A stretch of DNA of 39,941 bases from Candidatus Woesearchaeota archaeon CG10_big_fil_rev_8_21_14_0_10_32_9 (GTDB taxonomy: Archaea > Nanobdellota > Nanobdellia > Woesearchaeales > 21-14-0-10-32-9): positions 1 through 39,941 of the forward strand of contig PCYF01000029.1 in assembly GCA_002762915.1 (NCBI GenBank), read 5' to 3'. The notes under the pieces are model-generated. The model ran no database searches and was not told the DNA's origin. It saw nothing but the letters and a program-made list of their open reading frames with translations. Each line of letters opens with the position of its first letter. The first letter of the stretch is position 1. Positions 22,599 through 30,601 of the stretch are shown here, piece by piece. The translations under genes and the position numbers were made by a program.

Positions 22599-24089
22599 GT
22601 GAATAAAAGAGGACAAGGCGCATTAGAGTTTCTAACCACATATGGTTGGGCGTTTCTCATTGTGCTTGTTATGATTGGAGCTTTGTCCAGTTTTGGAGTG
22701 TTTGGAAATGCAGGTGTAGATAAATGCATTTCCGGCCAGGGATTTACTTGTGATGGATCTATGATTACAGATCAAACACAGAAATTTAAGTTTAAGAACA
22801 CTTTAGGAGAAGATGTTTTTATTACAAATGCTACTGCAACAATTAGGTCTACTGGTGAGCAGGTTAATTGTAGTGTTTCTGGAGGAAGCGTGTTCGAGGG
22901 AGATAGTTTTGAGGTGGTTTGTGGAGGAGAATTAAGCTCCGGTAAACGTGAAAATGTAGATGTTCAATTTAATTATTACTCTGCAGAAAGCACTGTAGCA
23001 TATGCTAAACCTTCTTACGTAGAAGTAAGTGGTAAAGTAGAAAACTATCAAAATGTTGTGGATTCAGGTCAGCAAACAAGTCAAACCTCGCAAGAATGTG
23101 CAACATTAAGTGTTCCAAACACAAGATACGAATTAAGTTCGGATCTTCACACTACTGGAAATTGTTTTACTATAACTGCGGATGATGTAACTTTAGATTG
23201 TGCAGGACATACAATAACTGGAAGTATAACTTTAGATTATTTTTATAATAGACTAAGTGATGCAATCACTATTCAAGGTGCGGATAGAGCAACTATTACT
23301 AACTGCATGTTACAGAACTTTTCTCAAGGAGTATATGTTATAGATTCATTAGATTCAATAATTACAAATAATCAGATAAAGGATTCTTTTCATGGAGTTC
23401 ACACGTTGAACGGTGAAAGAATAATTGTTAAGGAAAATGTGTTCTATAATGTAACCAAATATAATATTATATTTGAACTAGGTCAAGAGCACAAAGCATA
23501 TTCAAATAGTTTTGATGCGCCTGTTCTTCAAGGAAATTCTAGAGGTGTGGCCTTGACATCTACTAATACTGAAGTTTATAATAATGACATAAATAAAATG
23601 GGTTATGCGCTCTGGACATGTTGCGGCCTTGCCCAAAATGATTATTTTCATGATAATAATATAGTTTCTACAACATTTGGAATACTTGCCGCTGGAGGAA
23701 TCAATAACAGATTTGAAAATAACAACATACAAGATGCAAAGTATGGATTATATGTGTGGGACATGGATGATAGCAATTTTACCAATAATAATCTGCAAAT
23801 AAAGTCAGGCACAACATATGGAATATATTTCAGACCAGATGCTAATCAAAATGATAATAGATTTACAAATACTGTAATTACAGGAACACCAAAATACGGG
23901 GTTTACATAAATCAGAATCCTAATATGGGTGTTTTCTCTAAAAACAATTTATTCCTAGGAACATCAGTAACTGGTGCAACAACATACAAAGAATACATAA
24001 AACAATATGACGTTTCTCAGAGTGCATGGTACACAATAAGTTCGAACGAATTCGTGAACGACGTTGTGTATAATAATACCTTTCAATAA
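22599..24089 (+). CDS. Class III pilin-like adhesin with right-handed beta-helix
   Basis: 496 residues from GTG 22599. MNKRGQGALEFLTTYGWAFL is a class III signal peptide nearly identical to that of the 20177 gene; similarity continues to about residue 150 (GALSSFGVFGN, then QKFKFKNTLGEDV and SGKRENVDVQFNYY). After a short linker, residues ~165-480 are a parallel beta-helix of the NosD/PbH1 type: DDVTLDCAGHTITGS, ATITNCMLQNFSQGVYV, SIITNNQIKDSFHGV and similar rungs of about 22 residues. Such folds bind or cleave carbohydrates; no catalytic residues are identifiable. The shared base with a swapped end domain suggests interchangeable filament or surface adhesins. Confidence 0.9.
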   Translation: MNKRGQGALEFLTTYGWAFLIVLVMIGALSSFGVFGNAGVDKCISGQGFTCDGSMITDQTQKFKFKNTLGEDVFITNATATIRSTGEQVNCSVSGGSVFEGDSFEVVCGGELSSGKRENVDVQFNYYSAESTVAYAKPSYVEVSGKVENYQNVVDSGQQTSQTSQECATLSVPNTRYELSSDLHTTGNCFTITADDVTLDCAGHTITGSITLDYFYNRLSDAITIQGADRATITNCMLQNFSQGVYVIDSLDSIITNNQIKDSFHGVHTLNGERIIVKENVFYNVTKYNIIFELGQEHKAYSNSFDAPVLQGNSRGVALTSTNTEVYNNDINKMGYALWTCCGLAQNDYFHDNNIVSTTFGILAAGGINNRFENNNIQDAKYGLYVWDMDDSNFTNNNLQIKSGTTYGIYFRPDANQNDNRFTNTVITGTPKYGVYINQNPNMGVFSKNNLFLGTSVTGATTYKEYIKQYDVSQSAWYTISSNEFVNDVVYNNTFQ

Positions 24090-24134
24090 ATAAAGTAGTA
24101 AATAAGATTGTTTGCGCATCTAATAATTTCAAAA

Positions 24135-24146
24135 CATATATAAAAA
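24135..24146 (+). promoter_or_regulatory. TATA box of the Sec61-beta gene
   Basis: CATATATAAAAA is centred about 27 nt before the ATG at 24167, giving a nearly leaderless transcript. Confidence 0.6.
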
Positions 24147-24166
24147 GAACAATCTTTCTTTAACAA

Positions 24167-24322
24167 ATGGCAAAAGACAATAGAATAAATTTACCATCTT
24201 CTGGAGCAGGAATAACAAGGTATTTCGATAGCGAAAAATCAAAAATAATGATTCCTCCGCAGATAGCAATATTTGCAATTTTAGCGATGGTAGTAGTAAT
24301 TCTGCTTTTAACAGGTGTTTAA
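24167..24322 (+). CDS. secG: Preprotein translocase Sec61-beta (SecG-type) subunit
   Basis: A 51-residue protein, MAKDNRINLPSSGAGITRYF and onward. The family hallmarks are present: a polar N-terminus with P-x-S-x-A-G-I/L-x-R-Y-F, a short charged stretch (DSEKSK), I-x-P-x-x and a single C-terminal helix (residues ~31-50). It is the small non-essential subunit of the SecYE-beta translocon in the archaeal membrane. It is followed 24 nt later by NAC, which binds nascent chains at the ribosome exit, so the pair forms a protein-biogenesis unit. Confidence 0.88.
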   Translation: MAKDNRINLPSSGAGITRYFDSEKSKIMIPPQIAIFAILAMVVVILLLTGV

Positions 24323-24346
24323 ACAAAAGTACTAGAGGTGTAAACT

Positions 24347-24688
24347 TTGTTCCCAGGTATTAATCCAAAACAGATGAAACAAGCAATGAAACAGCTTGGA
24401 ATAAAACAAGAAGATTTAGATGTAAAAGAAGTTATAATAAAACTTCAAGATCGAGAACTAGTTTTTTCTGAACCATCCGTACAAAAAGTAAACATGCAAG
24501 GACAGGTAACTTTTCAACTGGCGGGAGAATTTGAAGAAAGAAGTCTAGGTTCTACTCCTGAAATAACAACAGAAGATATAGAGACGGTTGTCGCTCAAGT
24601 TGGTTGTACTAAGGAAGAAGCAGAAGAAGCACTAGATTCTACTGATGGAAATCTTGCAGAAGCAATACTTTTGTTAAAAAAAGATTGA
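24347..24688 (+). CDS. nac: Nascent polypeptide-associated complex protein
   Basis: 113 residues from TTG 24347, supported by GAGGTG at 24335-24340. MFPGINPKQMKQAMKQLGIK opens the typical archaeal NAC, followed by the NAC beta-barrel domain (about residues 25-65: KEVIIKLQDRELVFSEPSVQ, MQGQVTFQLAG) and a C-terminal UBA domain (~75-112: TTEDIETVVAQVGCTKEEAE, TDGNLAEAILLL). It forms a homodimer that binds nascent chains on the ribosome. It is full length and downstream of Sec61-beta on the same strand. Confidence 0.95.
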   Translation: MFPGINPKQMKQAMKQLGIKQEDLDVKEVIIKLQDRELVFSEPSVQKVNMQGQVTFQLAGEFEERSLGSTPEITTEDIETVVAQVGCTKEEAEEALDSTDGNLAEAILLLKKD

Positions 24689-24738
24689 ATAATTTTGTAT
24701 TATGCAAATTATTTTAGTTGTGAATTTTTATAGGTAGA

Positions 24739-24747
24739 TTTATATAT
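24739..24747 (+). promoter_or_regulatory. TATA box before the helical-protein pair
   Basis: TTTATATAT is centred about 27 nt before the ATG at 24770, which implies a leaderless transcript. Confidence 0.6.
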
Positions 24748-24769
24748 TTCTTTTCCATATCTATTTTGG

Positions 24770-25255
24770 ATGGAACAGTATCAAGAACTAAGAGAAAAAG
24801 CACGAAGGAACGTTCAAGTTGCGGATCACATGTTAACAATGAGTTATCCGATGCTTAAAGATCCGAAAATTCTTGTTTCGGTCGCAACAAATTTATTGCA
24901 AGCTTCTGAAAATGCAATCACCGCAATATTAGAATACGAAAGACTTTTCAAAAGAATTCCCGCTTATCATGATACATTTCAAGGAAAAATAGATGTGTTT
25001 AGAGACAAAGTCATGAAGTCGTACGGTTTTGATTCAAAAGGACTAAGACTTGCGACAGATTTGAAAGAAATAATTGGGGCACACAAAGAAAGTCCGGTAG
25101 AATTCGCGAGAAAAGATAAATTTGTAATCGCAAGTGATAATTATGAAATTAGAACATTATCTGTTTCTGATTTAAAAAAATACATTGAAGAAACTAAAAC
25201 ATTTATCGATCAAATATATAGGGTGACTCAAAAAAATGATGGAATCTTTAGATGA
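24770..25255 (+). CDS. Helical protein of unknown function (first of a pair)
   Basis: 161 residues, MEQYQELREKARRNVQVADH and onward; almost entirely alpha-helical, soluble, no signal peptide. The N-terminal ~65 residues (ARRNVQVADHMLTMSYPMLK, then helices ending LEYERLFKRIP) resemble in pattern the first part of the overlapping next gene: A-x-x-x-V/L-x-x-x-D-H. This suggests diverged paralogs, possibly with a HEPN-like helical bundle, but no R-x4-6-H motif is evident. The 20-nt overlap with the next gene means coupled translation and probably equal amounts of the two proteins. It lies before a MinD-like ATPase. Function unknown. Confidence 0.8.
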   Translation: MEQYQELREKARRNVQVADHMLTMSYPMLKDPKILVSVATNLLQASENAITAILEYERLFKRIPAYHDTFQGKIDVFRDKVMKSYGFDSKGLRLATDLKEIIGAHKESPVEFARKDKFVIASDNYEIRTLSVSDLKKYIEETKTFIDQIYRVTQKNDGIFR

Positions 25256-25697
25256 TGCAAAAGAAGAGCTTAAGCGAGTAGATCATTTAATTTATGTGAG
25301 CTTAAAGTATACCAGAACAATTGATGTATTTTTAAACGCGATAAACAGAATGATTGATGCATATGATGCAATGTTCACAGCGTTGCTAAAACAAGCTGTG
25401 GAAAATAAAAAATTAGAAGAAGTTCCAAAATCTCCGATAGAAAGAGGCAATCAATTAAAAGAATTATATGCTGAGGATCAACAAGTAATAGACAACGTGG
25501 AACTATTTTTTTTACTACGAAAATTACATAGGGCATCAGGTCAAACCAGGGAACAAGAATACAGAAGACACGTAACTATGCGAACTATAATTGACGGAAA
25601 AGAAGAAATAGTCAACATAGATATAATGACGAGTTATTACCACTTCCAAATGGAATTCTTCAAAAAAGTAAAGAAAATAATCCTCGGAGAAGAATAA
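25236..25697 (+). CDS. Helical protein of unknown function (second of a pair)
   Basis: 153 residues, MMESLDDAKEELKRVDHLIY and onward. ATG 25236 or 25239 could start it; GGGTGA at 25221-25226 is a plausible ribosome binding site. Mostly helical; a helix with VFLNAINRMIDAYDAMFTAL aligns by pattern with the equivalent helix of the preceding protein. The C-terminal half has a basic stretch (ASGQTREQEYRRHVTMRT) followed by a short beta-like element and a final helix. It overlaps the previous gene by 20 nt, and the pair probably forms a heteromer. The family is not recognised. Confidence 0.8.
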   Translation: MMESLDDAKEELKRVDHLIYVSLKYTRTIDVFLNAINRMIDAYDAMFTALLKQAVENKKLEEVPKSPIERGNQLKELYAEDQQVIDNVELFFLLRKLHRASGQTREQEYRRHVTMRTIIDGKEEIVNIDIMTSYYHFQMEFFKKVKKIILGEE

Positions 25698-25760
25698 TTT
25701 TAAATACTAATAAACAAAAAATTAGTTTAATTAAATAATTAGTGAGTGATTTAGCATAAA

Positions 25761-26471
25761 ATGACCAAATTTATAACGATTTTAAGCGGAAAAGGCGGTG
25801 TTGGAAAAACAACTACTGCAATAAATCTAGGATTAGCGTTACATCAACTAGGCGTAGATGTTGTGGTTATGGATGGAAATTTAAGCTCGCCTAATTTGTC
25901 TGTTCATTTGGGAACATCTCGGTTTCCAATAACAATACACGATGTTATGTGTAGAAATGAACCAGTACAAAAAGCAATTTATATTCATCCAGAAACAGGA
26001 TTAAAAATAATTCCTGCAGATCTAGCAATATCAAGTATGAAATTAATAGACTTCGACTTATTAAAGAGAAACGTACAAGATTTACATTTAATGTCTGATT
26101 ACGTTATAGTTGATGGATCTCCTGGTTTGGGAAGAGAGACAGAAAAACTAATGAACTTGTCTGACGAAGTAATTGTTGTAACAAATCCAGATAGAGCTTC
26201 AATAATGGACGCAAAAAGATTAATAGAATTCACGAAATATTTTAACAAAACAATAGCAGGATTACTCGTTTCTAAGTTTGAAAAGAAAGACCACAAATTA
26301 TCTATTGAAGAGATAGAAAAATACCTTAATATGCCGGTTACTACTATAATTCCACAAGATGAAAGATTTGAAAAATCAGTACATGAAAAGAAACCATATT
26401 TACACATGTATCCAAATAGACAAGCCGCGAAGAATTATTTAGATATGGCTAGAAAAATAGCAAATAAATAA
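25761..26471 (+). CDS. MinD/ParA-family ATPase
   Basis: 236 residues. The deviant Walker A motif SGKGGVGKTTTAIN has the signature lysine K11 and the P-loop lysine K16. VVVMDGNLSSPNLSVHLG is the switch I/A' region (usual form D-x-D), and DYVIVDGSPGLGRETEKLM is Walker B. The C-terminal end (RQAAKNYLDMARKIANK) is weakly amphipathic and could act like the MinD membrane-targeting helix, but this is uncertain. It is probably an ATP-driven dimerising switch for positioning or loading of a partner. A STAS-like gene follows 40 nt downstream and two helical proteins precede it. Confidence 0.9.
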   Translation: MTKFITILSGKGGVGKTTTAINLGLALHQLGVDVVVMDGNLSSPNLSVHLGTSRFPITIHDVMCRNEPVQKAIYIHPETGLKIIPADLAISSMKLIDFDLLKRNVQDLHLMSDYVIVDGSPGLGRETEKLMNLSDEVIVVTNPDRASIMDAKRLIEFTKYFNKTIAGLLVSKFEKKDHKLSIEEIEKYLNMPVTTIIPQDERFEKSVHEKKPYLHMYPNRQAAKNYLDMARKIANK

Positions 26472-26511
26472 TAATAATTGTATCATAAGGATTACTCAGG
26501 AGAACTAAACA

Positions 26512-26784
26512 GTGGATATAGGAAATTATGTTGACAAATACTTTATACTTGTTCCAGAAGAAAAAATTCTTAGCGAATTGCCAAAATTAAACCATAACTC
26601 TGCTAATCAAAGTTATGACGTTCTTCTGAATTTAGCTAAAGTTGAACAAATAACTACAAGTAGTCTTATACAAATTATGAAATATAAAGAGCAAGGAAAA
26701 GTGTTTGTTTTTAATGTTAATGCAGCAATTCATGCCAAACTAGAACTAACAAGAATGTATCGTTTATTAGATTATGTACAATAG
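26512..26784 (+). CDS. STAS-domain-like small protein
   Basis: 90 residues from GTG 26512, with AGGAGA at 26498-26503. The order beta-alpha-beta-alpha with QSYDVLLNLAKVEQITTSSL, then IQIMKYKEQGKVFVFNVNAA and KLELTRMYRLLDYV, matches the STAS fold (anti-sigma-factor antagonist type), in which the segment after the second strand normally reads D-S-S/T-G. Here it is T-T-S-S, so a phosphorylatable Ser/Thr may remain. No partner kinase or anti-sigma factor is present. STAS domains also serve as regulatory modules unrelated to sigma factors, which fits an archaeon. Possible partner of the MinD-like ATPase just upstream. Confidence 0.65.
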   Translation: MDIGNYVDKYFILVPEEKILSELPKLNHNSANQSYDVLLNLAKVEQITTSSLIQIMKYKEQGKVFVFNVNAAIHAKLELTRMYRLLDYVQ

Positions 26785-26817
26785 TTATTAAAAAGACGAT
26801 TAGCTTTGTTAGATAAA

Positions 26818-26826
26818 TTTTATAAG
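26818..26826 (+). promoter_or_regulatory. TATA box of the Nudix gene
   Basis: TTTTATAAG is centred about 26 nt before ATG 26848; leaderless transcription is implied. Confidence 0.5.
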
Positions 26827-26847
26827 TCTGATTAATGTTTCTTAAGT

Positions 26848-27252
26848 ATGATAATAAAAAATCCTAGACCTGGAAGTGCAGTAATAGTAGTTCATGAAGG
26901 AAAAATTCTTCTTGGAAAAAGAAATAAAGTAAATGCTAATAACAAATGGGTGCTGCCCGGGGGAGGAATAGATTGGGGAGAAACCTCAAAAGATGCAGCA
27001 AAACGAGAAGCTCTTGAAGAAACAGGTTTAGAAGTAGAACTAGAAAAACTAGTATGTATTAAAGAAATTATAGCTATACATGCAGATTATCACGCAATAG
27101 TCTTCTTTTACCTTGCAAAACCCAAAAACACAGATATAACTGTAAGCGATGATCTCTCAGAAGCTAAATTCTTCACAATAGACGAAATAAAGGCTTTAGA
27201 CTGTGTTACGAGCGTGGAAGAGGTTCTAAAAGAGGCAAAACTCTGGTCTTAA
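26848..27252 (+). CDS. Nudix hydrolase
   Basis: 134 residues with a perfect Nudix box: G-x5-E-x7-R-E-x-x-E-E-x-G-x, read here as GGIDWGE, TSKDAAK, REALEETGLEV at about residues 34-60. The metal-binding glutamates (REALEE) are intact. The strand GSAVIVVHEGKILLGKRN precedes the box and a C-terminal domain (ITVSDDLSEAKFFTIDEIKA) follows, both usual for the MutT/ADP-ribose type. Substrate not predictable by eye: a nucleotide diphosphate derivative such as an oxidised dNTP or ADP-ribose. Single gene with its own promoter. Confidence 0.93.
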   Translation: MIIKNPRPGSAVIVVHEGKILLGKRNKVNANNKWVLPGGGIDWGETSKDAAKREALEETGLEVELEKLVCIKEIIAIHADYHAIVFFYLAKPKNTDITVSDDLSEAKFFTIDEIKALDCVTSVEEVLKEAKLWS

Positions 27253-27260
27253 ACAAAAGG

Positions 27261-27268
27261 TTTATATA
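27261..27268 (+). promoter_or_regulatory. TATA box of the PRC-barrel gene
   Basis: TTTATATA lies about 55 nt before ATG 27320; the T8 run at 27279-27287 just after it may also end the Nudix transcript. Confidence 0.55.
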
Positions 27269-27319
27269 GTAATAATGCCTTTTTTTTAACATTAATAACT
27301 ATGTGAAGGTGGTGTTTAA

Positions 27320-27586
27320 ATGCTTAAAATGAAAAGAATAGGAGAAACCTACGATATGAGAGTATTCACAGACACAGGAGAGTACTTCGGTGATGTTGAA
27401 GAAGTTATAGTAACAAATACAAAAATATTCGGCTGGAAAGTAAGAGCAACTAAGAATTCATTCTTAATAAAAGTCCTAGGCTCTGCAAAAGGCGTTATAG
27501 TTCCTCATCAATTGGTTAAGAACATAGGGGATATAATGATAATCAGCAAATCAGCAGTACCTAGTTACAACGCTGACGAAGAGTAA
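27320..27586 (+). CDS. PRC-barrel domain protein
   Basis: 88 residues with GAAGGTGGTG as ribosome binding site at 27305-27314. The sequence MKRIGETYDMRVFTDTGEYF, GDVEEVIVTNTKIFGWKVRA and KGVIVPHQLVKNIGDIMII follows the PRC-barrel pattern (a six-strand barrel seen in RimM, the photoreaction centre H subunit and many small archaeal proteins). Small archaeal PRC-barrel proteins have been linked to RNA processing and to cell division (CdpB-type proteins); the sequence alone does not choose. Soluble, full length. Confidence 0.88.
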   Translation: MLKMKRIGETYDMRVFTDTGEYFGDVEEVIVTNTKIFGWKVRATKNSFLIKVLGSAKGVIVPHQLVKNIGDIMIISKSAVPSYNADEE

Positions 27587-27642
27587 TTTTTCACTTTTTT
27601 CCATTATCTTTTTAAAATCTTCTTCTTTACGGCTTCTAACAC

Positions 27643-29148
27643 ATGAAGTCAACTTCGAAAATATGGTTAATAGTAATATTTTTGCTCATTTTTGGAACAA
27701 GAATATTTCTAGCAATGCAAATACCTTCTTTAGATTATGAAGCTTACTCAGTTGTAAGACAAGTAGAAAATATAAAACACACAGGCTTACCTTTATTTGA
27801 AGATGATATCAGCTATTCTGGAAGAACACACATATTTAGTCCCGTGTATCATTATTTCTTAGCCATATTCAGTTTTATTATGCCTTTAGAATTAGTTGCA
27901 AAAATAATTCCGAATCTTTTAGCTGCACTGACTCTTGTAGTTGTATTTTTTATAGTAAAGAGTTTGACTGAAGATGAAACAATAGCACTACTAACTGCAG
28001 GAATATCGGGAATAATTCCAATTTTCTTTAATAACACAATCAATAATGCATCAGTATATTCGGCAGTAGTTCCATTGTTTTTTCTAACAATATACTATTT
28101 CATAAACACGTTAAAAGATGAAACCAATGTAATTAAATTGTTAATAACTATGATTCTTATAACTGTGATACATCCTGCTTCATTTATACTTGTGTTAAGC
28201 TTATTGTTGTATATATTGCTTGTGAAAATACAAGGATTTAGAGAAAGTAGACGTGCGACAGAATTAGTTCTTTTCTTTTTGTTCTTTGTATTTTGGGTAA
28301 ACATGATAATATACAAAAATGCATTCTTATTTCACAAAGAATCAATAATATGGCAAAACATGCCTACATTGTTATTGAGTCAATCATTTGCAGAAGTAAC
28401 TTTCTTGGAAAGCATATTGAGTATTGGCGCAATTCCTCTGATATTCGGTTTAATAAGCATTTATTTGACATTGTTTACAACAAAAAGAAAAACACTTACA
28501 TTGCTATTGAGCGTTTGTGCAGCAATTTTCCTATTAATTTGGTTACAATATTTGGACTTATTTACAGGATTAACTTTTTTGGGAGTTGCATTGTGTATAA
28601 TGTCTGCAGAAGCCTTCAAAAGACTTTACGATTCTTCCAAAATATTAAAATTAAAACATGCTTCCAAATATTTTTTAATAATAATAAGTGTGCTTGCACT
28701 AGTTGCATTTATACCAAATATAAATTACTTTTTAACAAATACTGATGTGAGGCCGTCACAAGAAGATATTCAAGCATTTGTTTGGTTGGGACAAAACATT
28801 CCAAAAAATTCAACTGTATTAGCATATCCTAATGAGGGTGGAGTAATGAGTTTTTTCTCACAAAGAAAAAATGTTATAGATGAGGATTTCTTGCTTATTC
28901 CGAATATAAATACAAGATATAAAGATACAACCGATATCTATAAGCAAAGATTCTTAACAAGCGCACTTGAAACTCTAAATTACTATGGTGTCGATTATAT
29001 CATTTTGACAACTCAGATTCAAAATAGATTAAATCTTACTGACTTAATGTTTGTTGATCAAACTTGTTTCACAAAGCTTTATCCTAAAAATAATCAAACT
29101 CAAGAACCAATAATTTACAAAGTAAATTGTGTGTTGAACTCGGTATAA
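27643..29148 (+). CDS. GT-C-type polytopic membrane glycosyltransferase (probable)
   Basis: 501 residues with about ten to twelve helices. The first extracytoplasmic loop after helix 1 has LDYEAYSVVRQVENIKHTGL, which places an acidic D-x-E motif where GT-C (PMT/ArnT/AglB-like) enzymes hold their catalytic acid, followed by FSPVYHYFLA before helix 2 as in PMT-like proteins. The C-terminal ~130 residues form a soluble domain (DVRPSQEDIQAFVWLGQNIP). It likely transfers a sugar from a lipid-linked donor on the outer face of the membrane. It is followed after 2 nt by a related gene; both probably act in surface glycan or N-glycan assembly. Confidence 0.8.
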   Translation: MKSTSKIWLIVIFLLIFGTRIFLAMQIPSLDYEAYSVVRQVENIKHTGLPLFEDDISYSGRTHIFSPVYHYFLAIFSFIMPLELVAKIIPNLLAALTLVVVFFIVKSLTEDETIALLTAGISGIIPIFFNNTINNASVYSAVVPLFFLTIYYFINTLKDETNVIKLLITMILITVIHPASFILVLSLLLYILLVKIQGFRESRRATELVLFFLFFVFWVNMIIYKNAFLFHKESIIWQNMPTLLLSQSFAEVTFLESILSIGAIPLIFGLISIYLTLFTTKRKTLTLLLSVCAAIFLLIWLQYLDLFTGLTFLGVALCIMSAEAFKRLYDSSKILKLKHASKYFLIIISVLALVAFIPNINYFLTNTDVRPSQEDIQAFVWLGQNIPKNSTVLAYPNEGGVMSFFSQRKNVIDEDFLLIPNINTRYKDTTDIYKQRFLTSALETLNYYGVDYIILTTQIQNRLNLTDLMFVDQTCFTKLYPKNNQTQEPIIYKVNCVLNSV

Positions 29149-29150
29149 AC

Positions 29151-30572
29151 ATGAAAAAAACTCAAACTAAAAATAAGTATAATTTGTTACTCATTTTAGT
29201 AATATTAGTTCTGATAAGTGTTCCAATTCTAATTAAAACAACTACTTCACAGAAGACTTATCTCTCAGAAGAAACTTATTACCATGAGCGAATCATTCAA
29301 CAAATAAGAGACACAGGAAAATTAACCACGGATCTTGTACAAGAACAACGAATTCCTACAAACTTATTTTATGTTCTATTTGCGTATACATATATTCCTA
29401 CAAATATTCTAATAGTTATAATTCCAATAATTTTTGCAGCATTATCTCTTTTTATGCTCTTTAAAATATTAAAGGAATTGAAAATCAATGAAGAAGTTAT
29501 AAGATATGGGGTGATTGTTGCGGTAATTTCACCAGCAATATTGTATGTCTTTACTGTGTTTTCTCCAAAAGATCTCATTTATTTTTTGATATTAACAACA
29601 ATATTCTTAGCGCTAAAAAATAATAAACTTACTGTTCTTACTCTAATATTATTGACCTGGTCAAATGCTATAATAGGAGGAATAACTCTTTTATTACTAG
29701 TTGTGGGGGCTCTGTTAAATTATATGAAAGATAGAAAACAAATGTATAGCAACATAGTTGCATACGTTTTAACATTAATCTTATTATTTGTATTTTCTAG
29801 AGTAAATTTAATTCTAGATTTTACTCCAACGATACTAGGGTTTGGAGAACTATTCAGTGAATTCGGTTCGTTGCAAGGATACACAATAATGATTCTAGGT
29901 TTAGCAATAATCGGAATAGCTTCTTGGTGGATAAAAACTACAGAGAGAACGACAATGATCCTAACAATAAGCGCATTATTTGTTATATCCATCATATATC
30001 CGACTATTAAACTTATGACTTTGACTTTGTTTGCAATATATGCTGGATTTGCAATTGATTATTTAATAACAAGAGTATGGAGATTAGAAATTCTAAAAAA
30101 TATAACTTTATTGCTCATAATATGTAGTTTAATATTTTCAATGGTTGTATTTAATACTACAATTCTAAAAACTGTTAGTTATGATAAAGTTATTGGTGCA
30201 GCACAATTAACTGCGACAGATAAGGGAGACATTATTTTAAGTTCGGAAAAAAACGGATTCATTATACAAAATCTTGCGGGCAGAAAAACATATCTTGATG
30301 GGGTATCATATAAATATAATGAATACTCAAACAAAAGCACTTTATCTGAGCAGATTTATTATTCAAAAAATCTAGAGACTCTTGAAAAAGATTTACAAAA
30401 CAACTCAATAAGATATATATTTATTGATTCAGAAATGAAACAAAATATTTGGAATAATAAAGAAGAAGGATTAATGTTCTTTCTCATTAATGCAAAAGAG
30501 TTCGTAAAAGTGTATGAAAATAATGAAATAGAGATATATAGATATTTAGGCGAGATTCATAATGAAAATTAA
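29151..30572 (+). CDS. Second GT-C-like polytopic membrane protein
   Basis: 473 residues from ATG 29151, just 2 nt after the previous stop; an upstream in-frame GTG at 29127 would overlap the previous gene by 22 nt. About ten helices. The first loop contains YLSEETYYHERIIQQIRDTG, an acidic region at the GT-C catalytic position, and the C-terminal soluble domain ends in IEIYRYLG. The organisation parallels the upstream gene, so they may be diverged paralogs or function together. The catalytic class is inferred from topology and position of acidic residues rather than from a diagnostic motif. Confidence 0.75.
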   Translation: MKKTQTKNKYNLLLILVILVLISVPILIKTTTSQKTYLSEETYYHERIIQQIRDTGKLTTDLVQEQRIPTNLFYVLFAYTYIPTNILIVIIPIIFAALSLFMLFKILKELKINEEVIRYGVIVAVISPAILYVFTVFSPKDLIYFLILTTIFLALKNNKLTVLTLILLTWSNAIIGGITLLLLVVGALLNYMKDRKQMYSNIVAYVLTLILLFVFSRVNLILDFTPTILGFGELFSEFGSLQGYTIMILGLAIIGIASWWIKTTERTTMILTISALFVISIIYPTIKLMTLTLFAIYAGFAIDYLITRVWRLEILKNITLLLIICSLIFSMVVFNTTILKTVSYDKVIGAAQLTATDKGDIILSSEKNGFIIQNLAGRKTYLDGVSYKYNEYSNKSTLSEQIYYSKNLETLEKDLQNNSIRYIFIDSEMKQNIWNNKEEGLMFFLINAKEFVKVYENNEIEIYRYLGEIHNEN

Positions 30573-30601
30573 CGTGAATATAGCGTTAGAGTATAAATAA
30601 A

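Noticed and set aside
26512..26784. Assignment as an anti-sigma-factor antagonist
   Set aside because: Archaea lack sigma factors, and no anti-sigma kinase is present; only the STAS-like fold is claimed.
28293..28745. A 150-codon open frame on the plus strand inside the first GT-C gene
   Set aside because: It lies entirely within a well-supported polytopic membrane protein in another frame and has an Ile/Cys/Asn-rich composition typical of out-of-frame translation.
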